A stretch of DNA of 64,000 bases, taken from Anarhynchus alexandrinus. Lineage: Eukaryota; Chordata; Aves; Charadriiformes; Charadriidae. The notes under the pieces were generated by a model that had not been told where the DNA came from, did no database searches, and saw only the letters and a program-made list of their open reading frames with translations. Below are positions 34,820-48,710 of this stretch, in pieces. Location of the stretch: contig VUYV01000090.1 of NCBI GenBank assembly GCA_008711295.1, positions 2,472,917 through 2,536,916 on the forward strand. The letters are read 5' to 3'. Position 1 is the first letter of the stretch; the number at the start of each line of letters is the position of its first letter. Position numbers and translations under genes: made by a program.

Positions 34820-36795
34820 AGTTGCCTGGGAACAAGTGATCATGGCCTGATTGCATTTATCATGGGTAAATGAAGGATAGCCCCAATTAAAACTATGTAT
34901 TTCTGTGGCTTCAAAAGAGCTAATTTCCAGAAACTGAGAAAAACAGTAAGGGGAACTGACAAGGCAAAATGGTAAGAACACCGAAAAAAGGGGCTCTCTC
35001 GCAGACTTTATTAATAAACAACCAAACCACTATGATTTTGCAATCATAGAAGGCAGTAACTTTCCCATAAAAGCTCAAAAGTGGCAGTTAGAAATAATAT
35101 GGAAAACAAAGATAAATTGTATGAATTACAGTTGGTATAAATTATAAGTTACAATACCAAAAACTGATAAGGGAAGTTAATAGTCAGGAAAAAAATCTGT
35201 GGTTGTGAGAGCTAGACAAATGAGACAAATTTAAGTGTGTTAGGAATCGAAGAAAACCCAGTGGTGATACTGGCCCATCAGTGAATGTAGTTTGTAAGTG
35301 GGTTTGTGCTGATGTGGAAAATGTAAATATGTTCCATAAGTACTTCTGTGCTACAAAAGAAACAAGTAGATGGATCTCAAGGGGACTATGAAGAACTGCT
35401 CCAGCCTGCTAGTAATTAAGAAAGATAGGAATCTTTTTTAAGCAAACTTAGATAACTTACTCCAGTTCCAGACTAGATACTTGGGCTCTTTCACCTTTTT
35501 TAGTAAACTTTGGAATACCTGCAAAATTCCAAAGGGGTGTTAATGTTATACCGGTAGTCAAAAAAGGGCAATTGCAATGACAGGAAAATATAGGCCAACA
35601 TCAGAACCCCAAATAGTAATGGGAATAACAGATTTAATTTTAAAATATTTCAAAGAAAGGAATAGAAGTAATTCCAGTCTTTTTAAGGAAGACCAGGTCG
35701 AATCAAACTTCTCTAAATTAATTCTTTGATGAGATTGCTTGTTTGGGTAAGTGCATATTGATGATTTAGACTTTTAAGACAGTCTGAAAGAAAATGTAGT
35801 ATCCCATGATATCATTAAAGCACAGGCTAAATTGACTAAGACTTGCCTAAATGACTGATGACAAAAAGTAGCTGACAGTAAGGAACCTTCATCGAACAGG
35901 TATATTTCTGTGAAAAGGGGGTCACATCTGAAAATGGCCCAAAGAGGAGAGAAATGGTAAAGGTAATAAGGACCAAGGAACCACAGTCACAACCAGTAGT
36001 CTGAACTGAGTGGCAAACTGGGCTTTGTCAAAGGAACTATGTTTACTGTAACTAAATCCCTGTAACAAGCATGAAGGATTGTAGGTGCCGTGCACTGAGG
36101 GAGACGGCGCTTGCTGAAGAAGTTTTAGGGGTTGTAGTCACCAACTCCTCATAAATGTTCACTCTGACACTGGTAACAGGAAGGATTAATCTGCATCAGG
36201 GCAGTAGGGAGTAGGGGAGATAGTTTTATCTCTGGATATATCACCGATGAGACCAATCTTGTATACTGTGTTCCTGCCCATGTTCTGAAAAAAAAAAAAG
36301 AAAAACAACGTTGAAAAAATTGGAGAGGGGGCAGATTAAGAGCAGAAAATGTGATTTGAGAATTGAAGAAAAATGCTGCTAAGTGTGACTTAAAGAGCTC
36401 AATCTGTTTATCGTATCAAAAAGATTGACTTGATTACAGCATATAAGTACCTCTATGGAGAAAAAAAATACTGAATTCTGAAGGGCTCTTTAATCTAGCG
36501 GAGAATGGCATAACTAGAAGCTGTGGTAGAACTGAAGTCAGACAAATTCAAATGAAGCACACGATTTTTCTTCTTAAGGTGACAATACATCACTGGAACA
36601 AGCTAACAAAGACACCAAGAAATTTTTAATGGTTTTATGTCCCCCGACCAGGACAAGGTATCTTACTGGAAGACAGGTTTTACCCAAATGCAAGTTATTG
36701 CCTTCAGTGGTTGTACGTGTGTGAAATTTAATTACATAGAATACAGAGGAGATCAGACCATATGACTAAATGGTCCGTTGTGATATTACTTCATT
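34820..36795 (+). mobile_element. Ancient, nearly 2-kb CR1-type LINE relic (ORF2 remnant and 3' end)
   Basis: Matches to turtle/crocodilian-type CR1 occur in consensus order. They are AACAAGTGATCATGGCC (34831-34847), TTCAAAAGAGCTAATTTCCA near 34911, the RT-domain AAGACCAGGTCGAATCAAAC (near 35690) with TGATGATTTAGACTTTTAAG near 35759, and TCTGGATATATCACCGATGA near 36231. They continue with ACTTAAAGAGCTCAATCTGT (near 36389), TTGATTACAGCATATAAGTA near 36431, and the 3' segment GGAGATCAGACCATATGACT (near 36748). The reading frame is broken throughout and small insertions (for example an A-run near 36289) are present. It is much older than the CR1 tail next to it. Confidence 0.75.
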
Positions 36796-39700
36796 ATTTC
36801 TTGTTAAACTAAGTAAATATAAGAAGGGGTGGCTACTGGTGAGCAACTGCTCAAGATTATATTCTTTGTCAACTGCCTGCAATGAGTCTGTATGAAAAAT
36901 ATGACTATCCCGAGTGTGTAGGATTGTAGATGATCACAGTACACGAGACATTCTTGGCAAGCAGACTATGAAATATCAAAAGACAATCAACATTAGTCAC
37001 CTATTTTCATTTGTCAGTGCACTAAGCTGACAAGATTTCAATTCATCTGGGTCACAAAGGAGCTCAGAAGAGCTTAAGGAGAAGCTGAAGGAAAGGGCAG
37101 AAGCATGAATCCCTTGAAAACACTGGCTATCAGACTTAGGTAACATGATAATTAAACTGCAAGCTTTGAAACGCTGGCAGACAAACCAGACAACTAATTC
37201 TATATGCAATATTACACTAGTAAATATACATCAGTTTTAAATATTTATGGATTTCTTGCCCAGCTTGTGCATAAATGAATCAAGTTACCTCACCTGAAGC
37301 TATGATCCCCCATAATGAGCTGTGGATGCAATGAAGACTAATAGGTTTGACACTGACGAGTAATACCTACCTCTCTGAAAGCAGCCAGGACCACACAACT
37401 GAATTGTGTTGCACATAAACTATTGAGAACTGTTTTTAAACATTAATGAACTGACATTCTTCTTAAATTGTTGTATTTACCAGGATGTGAACCTGCATCT
37501 TCTCTCTTCTGTTCACAAAGTTGGTATGGCGATGTTCAGCTCAGTGCCCTTTCTGCTCTCATCCCCTGTCCCCCTCCCTGAAGTTTGTTGTGTGAAGACA
37601 CAACCTTTTCATCAAGTAAGGAACCTCCTCTAAACTATGTAGAAAACTGATGGTCATAAACAAATAGTTAAAATTAAACAATAGAATAAAAATGCGTTCC
37701 TTACCGAAGGAATGATAAAGTGGGAGCGGGAGACTTCCTTTTGTAGCTTTTTTTGTTCTGCTACCCCAAAATTCAAAAAAGGGTGCTTTTCAAATGAGAA
37801 AACATTATCCAAACGGGACTCAAAGACTTTGAACTGCCTGATTTTAGTATGCAAACCCTAACACCCTGTGGATGGTTCTGACTTCTAGAAATTATATCCA
37901 AAAATGCCAGGCCCTTTAGAGGGTCTTAAAGATGGAAGCTTTCAAAGTCACCAGATCCTTTTGCAAATCTAATCTGGAAGTTGCATAAAGTAGGGTCTCA
38001 GCTCTTTGTCTGTCTTTTCCCCAGGAGAAGCTGTGGGCTCCATTTTTAGAATTACAAAGAATTCCCAAGTCCAAATGAAGTAAACAAAAGCTGCAGGATC
38101 CCTGCACTTCTGAAAATCAGATCCTGGGGCATTAATAATTGAAGTGTCATGGTTACCTCCATTGGTATCAACATCATCTATGGAACTCAAACATTAGTAG
38201 TCTGGTACAGGTAACTGAGACAGGGAAGAAAAAGCATTAAGAGGTTGAAGGGCATTCATTACCTTTTTGATGCCTAGAGGAATAATGTTGCTGCGCTACT
38301 GGAGGCCAACCAAAGGTGAAGACCGATCATTCTATACAGTAAAGTGAAGAAGTAGTTAGGCTCTCAAGTTGCAGCATCTGATGCCTTCAAAGGAACAATA
38401 TTACATTAGCTGGCTGGCAAAACACATCGTTCAGAACATCAAGGCTCAAAACAACAGAACATCAGTAGGTGAGGCTCAGACCCTAAAGGCATCAGCAAAG
38501 ACAACAAAGCCAGCAGAAGAAATACTGAAGTCAAGCAGCAAAATATGGCTACAGGACACTTTCTGGAGATTATGTTCTGCATATAGAGGTGATCAAATGT
38601 TGTTCCCTTGAGACACACATAGGCAGACAGACTGTGAAGAGTCTAGGTGGAGGAAAGCACGGGGAGCAGTTCACAGGCAGCAAAAGCCTCTGCATCCTTA
38701 GGAGGCAGGGCAAGGAGGACCTGTCAAACACCAGAACTCACTGCTGTCCCTGCTGGTGGTGCCAGGGGCAGGATGAGCGGGAGACATCAGCTTAATAGAA
38801 TCAGAGGCACTGAAAGGACATCCAGCTCGGGCCTGTGGCAACCTCCTGTTGCTAGCTTTATCCCCACTTGCTGCTCATTAAACAGAAGCTCACTCAAATC
38901 GCTGGCAAGTCTTTTGTGATTTCATAAACCCAGCTTAGATATCCTTGTTGTGTATTTAAATCTATTAAATCGCATCTATATTTTCTTGATAAAAAAAAAA
39001 AAAAGGTAAGGTAATCCAAATAGGACTATTTATGACTCTGGAACATGCAACCTTTCAAGACTGACTTTTGTTGATTCAGTAATGATAATTACAAATCTGA
39101 CTGTTATTGCCATGTTTAATAAAAGAAGCCTTGCAACATACGTTATTAAAGGGTAGACTACCTAAGGTGCCTGATCTCAAAACTGTAATACTATTTTTGA
39201 ATAACTGATATGTCTTGTACATTTTCCTTTAATCAGTGTTGGCAAACCAGGTCATCCCTTCTCTAATGCTGATTTTGGTGGGAGTCAAAAGAATTTAAAA
39301 CCTCATAGGAGGAGGAACCTTGCAGGATTTGGGAATCAGCATGCTCTTTCACCCATTATGTTTTAATCAAATATTTTCCCGGGGTAGATATCTGCTCTAG
39401 GAAAGATCCTCATGATAAAGTAATGCTTAACAAATCTCATTACTCAGGTTTATGAAGTCACTTGCCCCTTCTGTAATTCAGGGGGATTAAATCACTCCCG
39501 CAAATTAAAAATAGGACGATCAACCGATTAGAGCGGGGCTTCTGTTTGCTATTCGAATCAGGCAGACAAAAGAGGGAGCAGAAGCAATAAGGAAATCACG
39601 TTCAAGAACTGTAACAAATAAATGAGGATATTTCAAATCTCAGACTCTAATTTTATCTCAAGATCTCATTGATTACAAAGAAAAAGACTATACAAGCTTC

Positions 39701-41975
39701 ATTCTTATGGTTTATAACATCACCAAACCCTTTTGATAGCCATGTAATTCACATTTGCCTGTTCATTGTGTTCTAGACAGAGAAACCTAGGGAAAAATGG
39801 CTAATAAAAGCAAGGTGTTTTCATCCTTACTATGTGTCTATACTTGATGTTTTTTAATAAACAAAAGGATACTAGAGGTGCACATAGCTTTTTCTTTCCT
39901 TTTTTTTTTTTAATGCAAAAATCTCTAATTCTATTTTAGGCATAGAAAGAGAAAAGGGATCACAGAGGAGGGATAGAGAAAAATTAGAGAAACACCAGAT
40001 ACTGCTCTGCTGTGGTCACTGCAGCTAGTGTGGGCACGTATGAGCTATCTTTAAACTAGCAAGCTTGGATATTGCTAAAGAAGTAGCAAAAGTAACACAA
40101 CGCTCAAGGCAAGCTGCAAACTCTTCCTCAAGGCTGGGTATTTGGCACGTGGCCCGCACGGAGCTACACACTGCTGCAATCAGAGTTCCAGCGTGCACAG
40201 GGCTGTAACGGATGATCCTGTGTGACAGATCAAAGATCAGTCCTCGGTTTATCTTGGAAGTTAGGAGATAAAAATCCATGTATGACGATTACAAAAGCTG
40301 AAGATGCAATTAGTAAAAAGACAGGGTTTCACTCATCAGTCAGCTGCATCAATTAGACTCTCCCACAATGGATCTTTTCCAAAATCTTTCACAGATACTT
40401 TTGAATCAGGCTTCACTGGATATTCTTGAGACAATAAACCCCGAAGAGCACAACAATAGAGGTGACAAAGCAGATATGGGGTAAACTCTCCACTTTCACA
40501 TTTTGTAGTGTCAGAAATCTTAAGAAAACCCTATATATATGGTTTTCCACATAATGTAGCTTGCATGTTTGTTCCTCCCCTAAAAAAATAATCTCTTGTG
40601 ATTTTCCAAAAGAATGAAAACTAGGAAATTTTGAGCAGCCATCCTGAAATACCTTTGTGGCAAAAGCTGTAATTGTCACATTAGAAAGCCATAAAATAAA
40701 GTAAAATAAAAATTAAAATTAAATAAAATAAAAGGCATGAATATTGTTTCCAGAATCAGGATTTTTGTCCGTTGTAACTTGCAGCCACCAGAAAGTAACA
40801 TGAACCCAAGAAATGCACTCAAACAGGTCTAACTCTCCATCCAATGCAGGGCATTGTGTGGTGCCATTTGGAGGCAGATACAGGTACCACAGAATGTAAG
40901 TGGAACACATTTATATTGCCTTCCAGAGCATGTAACCATGTTAAGTAAGGAGGGCTAATGCATGAGCTGCCTGTCTCTGTAAACTTCAGGAAAAGAATGA
41001 AGTTTATATCAATTCAGGACAGATTTTATATGAATTCTTTTCCTGTTGCAAAACGAGTCGCGGACCCCATAACATTCAGAAGGATGCAAAGCAGCAGGCA
41101 ATTTCAGAACCATACTGAGCAATGTTACTTAGCAAAAAAAAAGGAGCCTGTGGGTTCTGCAAATGAAATTACTCCAACACTCACTTGCATGCCAAATATA
41201 GAATTCTGTGTACAAACAGTGTACAGCGAGCATCGTGAAACTGCATTCGGGGGGGAAAAAAAGCTTCTTTGAGCCATCTTCATATCTGATGTGACCTTGT
41301 ACAACTTCACTGCAATGAGCACTATTTCTTGTATTTGTGTGAAGAACTCTTATGGCTAAAGAAGTCTTAGGTAAAAAGAAATTTGCTGTATGCAGGGACT
41401 GTAACAGCTGATGTCATGGCTGGGATATAGAGACTAGGCGCAGGCAAGAAGCAAACAGATGCCACCAGCCCACACCCAGAACAAAGTAATTTTTTTTTAA
41501 TGGTAACATGTTTTAAATAATGTAAATACTGGTAGATTAGAGAACGAGTTGCAGTCAGGTGGCTTACTAGTCCTCTGTCTCAGGAGAAATGAAGCAGCAA
41601 TAAGGAGAGGACTAATTTCTTCAGGACAGTATTAGCTATATGAAACCAGAAGGCACTTCTGGCCTATTTTAGCTCTCTCATGATAGCAGAGGCAGAAATT
41701 AAGCAGTTCGATGGCCATTTTGTCTGTCTTTACACTGTTGGTTAAAAAGCACAGCTATGCCAAACATTGTCATTGTGATAACTGGAAGCAATTTTAATAT
41801 CTAGGTCCCCATGCAGAAAGTAGAGCAACCAGTTACTTCCAACGGACACACATTCAACTGCAACTCGAGTCTGTCCTGATGCATCTGAGTTTTGTACAGC
41901 TTTTACAACTCTGAACTACATCATTATCTACAAACAAGCAATGTATGTGACAAGCTGGCCTTGCAAATTCAAGCT
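36796..41975. other. Intergenic DNA, no gene seen
   Basis: AT-rich sequence upstream of GADL1. It has an A-run at about 38990-39004, a T-run near 39901, and an AAAAT-type simple repeat at 40691-40733. The segment around 39440-39800 is rich in ATTA-type homeodomain-like words and could be regulatory, but nothing proves it. Confidence 0.6.
40691..40733 (+). repeat. AAAAT-type simple repeat
   Basis: Imperfect ATAAA/AAATT units run over about 43 bases. Confidence 0.85.
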
Positions 41976-41976
41976 T

Positions 41977-42283
41977 AAGACCAAGAAAGAGAGATGATGG
42001 GGAGTCAGGCACAGTACAGTGCATATCAGTAATGTCCACAACTTACTTTTTTTTTGCATTTATTTCTCCAGCAACTCTTTTGTAGTGAGGAAAAAGGTTA
42101 GTTTGTGACAAAGCATCTTTTCTGAGATCAAGAAACAGAGATGATGGGTAGTCGGGCACAGTACAGTGCATATCAGTAATGTCCGCAACTTACCTTTTTT
42201 TTTTTTCTCAGTTATTTCTCCAGCAACTCTTTTGTAGCGAGGAAAAACATTAGTTTGTGACAAAGCATCTTTTCTGAGATCAA
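41977..42283. repeat. Tandem duplication of a roughly 150-bp unit
   Basis: Unit 1 (about 41977-42126) and unit 2 (about 42127-42283) share GAGATGATGG, GGCACAGTACAGTGCATATC, AGTAATGTCC, a T-run, TTATTTCTCCAGCAACTCTT-like sequence and TTAGTTTGTGACAAAGCATC. They differ at a modest number of positions and in T-run length. On the minus strand each unit contains an acceptor-like and a donor-like site flanking an 75-80 base segment (see findings). Unit 2 ends against GATCAAAGGAGATAAACA, which resembles the start of a third unit. Confidence 0.9.
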
Positions 42284-42399
42284 AGGAGATAAACAAGAAA
42301 CACAAGCGCCTCTCAGAACAAGAATTATGCTAAGCAGCTCACTCCTCTTAGCACCTTCAGCTCTTACATAAGTTCTCAAAAGTCCCTTTTGTTTGACTA

Positions 42400-42545
42400 A
42401 AGAAAACAGCTTGTGTACAGACAGTGTAGTGTACAGAAAGGTCAAGCCAATGCCAATGTCTTGCTGAAAGTTACCTGCTACACTGCTGAGAGAGTGAGGA
42501 TCTGAACTCCCGTCTCCTGCATCCACTGTACATGGAGTACATTCC
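42400..42545 (-). repeat. Possible MIR-like SINE relic
   Basis: Read on the minus strand it gives GAGTTCAGATCCTCACTCT (a tRNA B-box-like core), then AACTTTCAGCAAGACATTGG, then TTGACCTTTCTGTACAC. This is the order of MIR-type SINE segments. It is strongly diverged and the ends are uncertain. Confidence 0.4.
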
Positions 42546-45500
42546 ACGTTTTGAGGTTGAGAATGATTTAAAATTGTTACACAGCAAAAAGAAGTGGAAG
42601 CCCCAGCCCCCAACTGGGAGAAAAGCCTATCCTTGTTGCTGAAACACTGTAAGCCCTGTTTATGCTTCTTAACGACTCGGAAGACCGCTTCCTCCAAAGA
42701 AGACGCCCATGAAAAGCACCAGTTGTTTCTGGTGATGGAGCTGAGGCAAAGCTAGGACAGGTCTACCTGAGGAAGGCGCTGATAACAGAAGATGTGGTAC
42801 TTAATGAGTATAGCGCAATCTTTATTCTGAGGTAGAGTTTTGACGTGTATACCTACAGACTTTTTGCAATAAGATCAGTATATTAACAAAAAAAAGGAAC
42901 TAGAGTTTCCAGTGTAGACATGGCAGTGTGTAAACAAATGACAGAATAGGAGAACTTTGAACCAGGAGTACCTTTTGACCATTTTCGGCCACATTTTCAC
43001 TTTGGCAAAGATATTCATAACTGAATAGCTGAACTGGAGTCTGTGCGCTGCTATTTCTTTTGCCATCAGACACTTTGGGAGCACTATTACACTTTAGGAT
43101 TAGGTGAAGTAGTCTCTTGAAAACAGCAATTCACACAGTATTTTTGAGAAATTTTTTTTTAGGAAGAAAATTAGAGAAAAACTTAACTGCAAACTAAAAA
43201 TTGCAACTTGAAGGAAATGGTTCAAAGTCCTGGATCTTTCAGTTATGTAGACTCTTTCACGAGGCATGCTGGTATTGGGCTGCCCAGGCAGGAAGAAGGA
43301 TTCATTATTTCCAAGAACGTTTTTTTACTTAATCATTCAGAACTGATTTTCTCCTGAGACACTCTCCATTCAAACTTGTAAGGCATTCTTTGCCAAGACA
43401 TCTTTTCTCTTGGGGTCTCTTTGGGTTTCACAGGTAAAGAAATGTGGACTGTGAGTGCTCATTCAACCAGTCGTATTCGAAATAGTAGAGATGACAGGAC
43501 TGCATAGTCTTCTGTACTTGACAACATGGAAGAATACAGAAACAAAGACTTACTCTACGGGCATATCAGAAAGAATGGAGCCAAATGAGTCACAAAATAC
43601 AAGGCCGGCCAGCAGTGCAATGGAAAGAAATCAAAATGAATTTGCACCTTCTTTTAGGAAAAGATGCCAGCACCATTTTACAAATAAACTGAACTACAGG
43701 GAATATCTGTCAAGTATATAAACCTAAAATGTATAAACATACATACTGTTAAAAATTAAACAAAGAGAAAATGCATCATTTTAACATATTCTTTTAGTGC
43801 CTACTTATGTAAAGCAATACAGAGGGGTATATAACACATTTAGGGATAAAGATGCCATTAAATTATATACTTCACAACCAACTGTGGTCCATTAAAACCA
43901 GTTACATTCTCTCCTGAATCATAACCATCCTCAAACATTTAATGTCTACAGAAACATAAAACCAAAATATGTAATTTTACATCTTCTGTGTTGCATCCTG
44001 CACATAAGCAACCCATTTCTTAAGGTTTGTCTAGACACGGTTTTAGTGTCAGTGTGGCAGTTCAGACACAGAAAAACTAACACATTCACTGAAACAGTTT
44101 CTCTTATCTCTGGTATTTAGAAGTGCTAAATCAGTAGCTCAAATCAGCATATTGCCTTTTAAAATAGGGCTACTTATACCGATATAGATAATTCTTCTTA
44201 ATCATGTAGCTATTTGATTCCTCTTCAAAGGTCAATCCCTATAGTTTAGAACTTTTCAATAACATTTCAGTAATATAGTCCCCTAACATAAATTGACCCA
44301 CTGTAACAAAATTAGGTATCTCAGATTACTTCCATTTTTTTCAAGACGACTCTTTAAGGCCATTTGCTTTTCATTACAGTATTTGGCCATCAAAAGACAG
44401 CACCACTACTATTTTTGACCCTTCTCTGTAAATCCAATGTATTCTTAAATCCTAGTCCACTGTTACTCCGTTTATCTGCAGTGGCAGAGCAGCAAGAAGG
44501 GCTTTTGTTCCGATCTGGATGCTTTGGTTTCTTTTCAGATGTCAAATAAATTCATGAGTATTCTCAGTACTAGAATGAAGGTAATAATCCTGCCATTAGT
44601 TTTCAAGCAGAAACCTCTATTAATGGCAAACTGCATTTTTTGCTTAACAATTCTAGCCCTGAATATCTTTTACACTTTACTACTCCTGTTTTCTCAGAGG
44701 CTAGTTTTAAGAACTGGTGCAGTAACAGAACTTCAAGTATCCCAAAGAGTACTCCCTTTTCTTTTTCTTTTTCAAAGAAAATGAAATTATTTTTTTTGGA
44801 AGAAATACATAAGTGCCTGACCCAGCACAGAATCATTAGAAAAATCTCATATTTTTAATTTTGTTACTCTGAGGCTTTTTTCAGTATTCTAATTCTCACA
44901 ACAATAAAAGTCAGACAGTAATTAGTTTTATAATAAGGCAAGCTATCAAAAATGGAGAGCACTAATTAGTATTTCTCCCTTACCAGTCAAAAAAAAAAAA
45001 ATCAATTCAATAAAAAGGTTACAGCAAAATGCTAAATAACAGGAGTGCATTCAGGGGCTTCCAGGATCTGCTCAGCACTAAAAAGAATATGGAACATTTG
45101 GTATATTAAGGCATTATAAACCCAATCTTTCCCACATATGGGGAACTATACATCAGACTTCCAAAGGTTTGCAAGTCAGAGTTCAGTTCATCTATTTAGA
45201 GAGTACCTGGTGATTTGTGCCGGTTTCTGCCCCAGGAAAACATAACTACTAATGGACTCTCTCACAGCCCCTTCTTTGCTGTGCCCTGCTCCGGAATGTT
45301 ATGTACAACCTCTTGGTGTAAAGAATGGGCTGGAGCTTTCACTTGATTTCTCATTTACAATGTCTACACATCTGCTTTCTTCTGTTTTGTTTAAAGGCTA
45401 GAAGCTTATGGCCTTTAGTGGCCTTGAAACCCCGTAGAGTAATTTTAAGAGACACTGTCTACAATAAAGAGTCTAAAACTTAACCTAGTTTGACAGCAGT

Positions 45501-48500
45501 CCCACCTGGAGGGGTTTAATTTATAAAAATGCATAGGAAAGGCCAGATTTTCTGTCTGATCTTTGCTACTACAGACAACAACAGTGAAAAAGAAGATAGA
45601 CACATATGGTGGTAACGTAGGAATACAAACCGACAAGACTCCTGTGCTAGTCTCTAATGAGCCCCTTCTCCTTCACCCTGCAGCAAGGTCTAACAGGAAA
45701 ACAAACAAACATAAAAAGAAAGTTAGCTTATTTTTAGAGTGGTGTTTTTTTGGTTTTTTTTTACAAGATTTTACAAGATCTCTGTAATGGTGGGCAGTCA
45801 ACATAAAGTGGGTCTGAAAGTCTGTGTCCAGTCAGTTTCTTGTGTGACTCGCTATCGCTATGTCCGTAATTGATACTAATGGAGAACCTCCTTAGGTGTC
45901 TTAGAAGACAGAGGCCAGTGAGAAAACTGAATGGACACAGAGGATAAACAGCTGTCCAAATCGTCATGCATCTTGCTCGGGCATCAAGGGTTAAACTGGT
46001 CACCAGGTTTGGGGCCAGAGCAGATTGGCAGGGAAGGCTTGGAAGGTTTTGATCTCTGTCAATCTCGTGAGGGATTGTTTAGTTTGTAGGATCTTTAGAC
46101 TTCTTTAGGGGACAAATTCCCCTGATACTTTAGAGTCTGAACACAATGGCAATGTCCCAGTCTCTTCTGCCCTTTTCCTGTGGTGTGGTGTGCTTTTGCG
46201 GTTCTGCCTTTTGTATTATGGACTTTTATGTTATCACAAGTTTGGGGGAAGTGTTCTGTGGCTCCTGGGATATACACAGAGTAGCATTTTTGTTGACTTT
46301 TCTGCACTAAACATTTATCACATGGCCGCCTGCTACTGCAAGGAACTAAATTTGATGGCTGAGGTGCTTCCTTCAAGATCCCTGTTCCCTCTAGGTGGCC
46401 CTTCCAGTTTATGCATTAGCCAACTTAATGGGCAGCTCCCGAGAAGCGTGCTCCAAATCTGCCCTGCCTGGCCAGCGAGAAGAAAATTAGACAGTCTCCA
46501 GAGCCATCAACACAACATAAGCTCAATATTGCTGTTAAAATAAACAACAAAAGCAGAGATTTCTCCGTCTGACTGCAGCTGCTGCTGCTCCTGCTTCCAC
46601 CATCTCCTTTCTCACCCCAGGGAATCAAACTTCACACTGCAGATGTTTTCACAATACGTCCTCCCGCCCGGCTGCCTGATATATTAACACCAGACTCAAA
46701 ACAACACAGGTTTTCCATCTACCTCTTTCTCTAGCTGATTGTAATCCTTGCTCTGCAGATTTTAGTCCTTTCTCTCCTGAAATTTGTCATCTTATTTTAG
46801 ACGTTTTTTAACCTCAAGCAACCTATTGTCATTGCCACATACACAATTCCAGACCCAAAAGTAAAGAGCAGCGCTGAGGACAAATAGCGTAATCAACGTG
46901 TTACCTAGATCCTGCCCTGAACTAGTTTAGGAATTACAAGGAGAAATTCTGTCCCCATACGAGTCAAGAAAATGAATTACTATTAACTGTAACAGAGGCA
47001 GATTTTTCAGCCATGGTGACTAAAGCTCTGAGTAAAGCACTTTATACTGAAAGGTCCCTCTATGACTACCGCCAGAGGACCTGAATCAATTAGCGAGGTA
47101 TTTGGAGGAAAATATGAAGACAAAAGTAGGTCCACATTTATACACACGCTCACACACACCCTCCTTCATCCATTTGCCTTCTCCAATTCATCAATACACC
47201 TGACCCACTTTCTAAATCCCTGTTGTTGCAGATGTTGCTGATGCAAAGCCTGTTTCAGCTTATCGGGAAGATACATTCATCAGAAAAATAATGCAGTGCA
47301 GCAGTGTCTTCTTCTGTCAGGAGCAGCTGGAATTATTGCTTACTTGGTCACCCCAAGGCATTCATAATTGGGAAGCAGGAGATGTCTTTGCCAAGATAGG
47401 CTGTAAAAGACACTTTTTATGCCAAAAGCAGGTTGGGAATGTCTTTGTAAGTGCAGCAAATGGTTTCATTTATACCTTAATGAAGGCAATTTTCTTGAAT
47501 TTCATTTTCGTGGTTTGCATAGAGGCATTTGATCTGGTGCAATAAAGATTCAAGTAACATACATTTATGATGGCACAGTACCAAAACCTGTTACTTCTGT
47601 CTGCAACAAATTCATGATTCCATGATAAAGAAAGAAAACCTCCACAACAGCTCATGTTTCTGAGTATTCAGATATGAATCTGAGTAATTAACTTCACAAT
47701 GAAGTAACACTAGTTTAACCCAACCCATGATTTTCAATTAATTTAATTTAAAATTTAAGTTAATTTAAACATGAAGTGTGTTAGTTTAAACCCTCTCACC
47801 AAGTTTAAACCAAAATCGCCTTATCTCCCAACGCACCTGATAGCTTGCAATACCAAAGAATGTGGGTTTCCACTAAGATGCCAGACTGTGAATGGGAATG
47901 GTGGAGGCACGGTTACAACATTTCTTTCTGCCTGGTCTCTTGCAGGAACACTAACTGCTGGCAGAGGAAGGGTAGCAAACAGCAGAGAGACTATAAGGGC
48001 TTAAATCAGTGCAGCTGTTTTCTTAGCAACTGACTTAGCCTTAACTGCAAACACACAGTTCTAGCAGCTTCACCAAATGGGTGATCTGTTGTTATCACTT
48101 GTCACATTCTCTTGCTTGGCCATAGTCTGAGGAGAGCTATCTGTGATGAAAGGAAATTAGCGGTCCAGCTCCAGATGAAGAAGGCTTGTGGACAAGGTTG
48201 CCTCTCTCTACTCCTTCAGCTATATTGCTCACTGCATCCAGCTCAGGTTCACCACCAGGACTACACTGCAGCTTCCCAGTGGGGCACCCTGCTGTCCTCT
48301 TCTCTCTTCAGGAGCAGGCTGCATAGACCAATTTGTCAGTCTCTGAACAAGCCTGTCAAGAGCCTCCCCCTTGTCAGAAGGAATTATTAGTTACTTCCTT
48401 TTGTTCCAATTAAAGTGGATTGCAGGTAGAGTTTTCAGTAACATTGTCATATGTGTATGTGATTTTGAGATCTTCTGACCCTACCTGTCTACATATCCTA

Positions 48501-48710
48501 CAGCTAACAGTTATCTCCTGATATAGTCTAGGTATGTGCTGTTGCTGCAGAGGGAAAATCAGTAAGCAATCTAGTTGGCATATTGCAGCTTACCCTTATT
48601 CCAGCAGTACTGCTATCAGTATGTACTTCATCTATGTACTGAAGCTCATATCTCAGTTCTAATTTAATAATCAGAGCTAGGTTTTGTCAAGGTATTCTTT
48701 GCATGCATGT
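42546..48710. other. Intergenic DNA, no gene seen
   Basis: Non-coding, AT-rich, with short homopolymer runs. An AT-only patch with TTAATTTAA words lies at about 47735-47768. Open frames here (longest about 117 codons at 46190-46543, plus) show no domain and no splice-supported structure. Confidence 0.6.

Noticed and set aside
42212..42697. 161-codon minus-strand open frame
   Set aside because: It runs through a SINE-like segment and into the tandem duplication, and shows no recognisable protein similarity.
44020..44090. GGTTTGTCTAGACACG segment resembling a transposon end
   Set aside because: Only a short partial resemblance, with no matching inverted end or target duplication visible.
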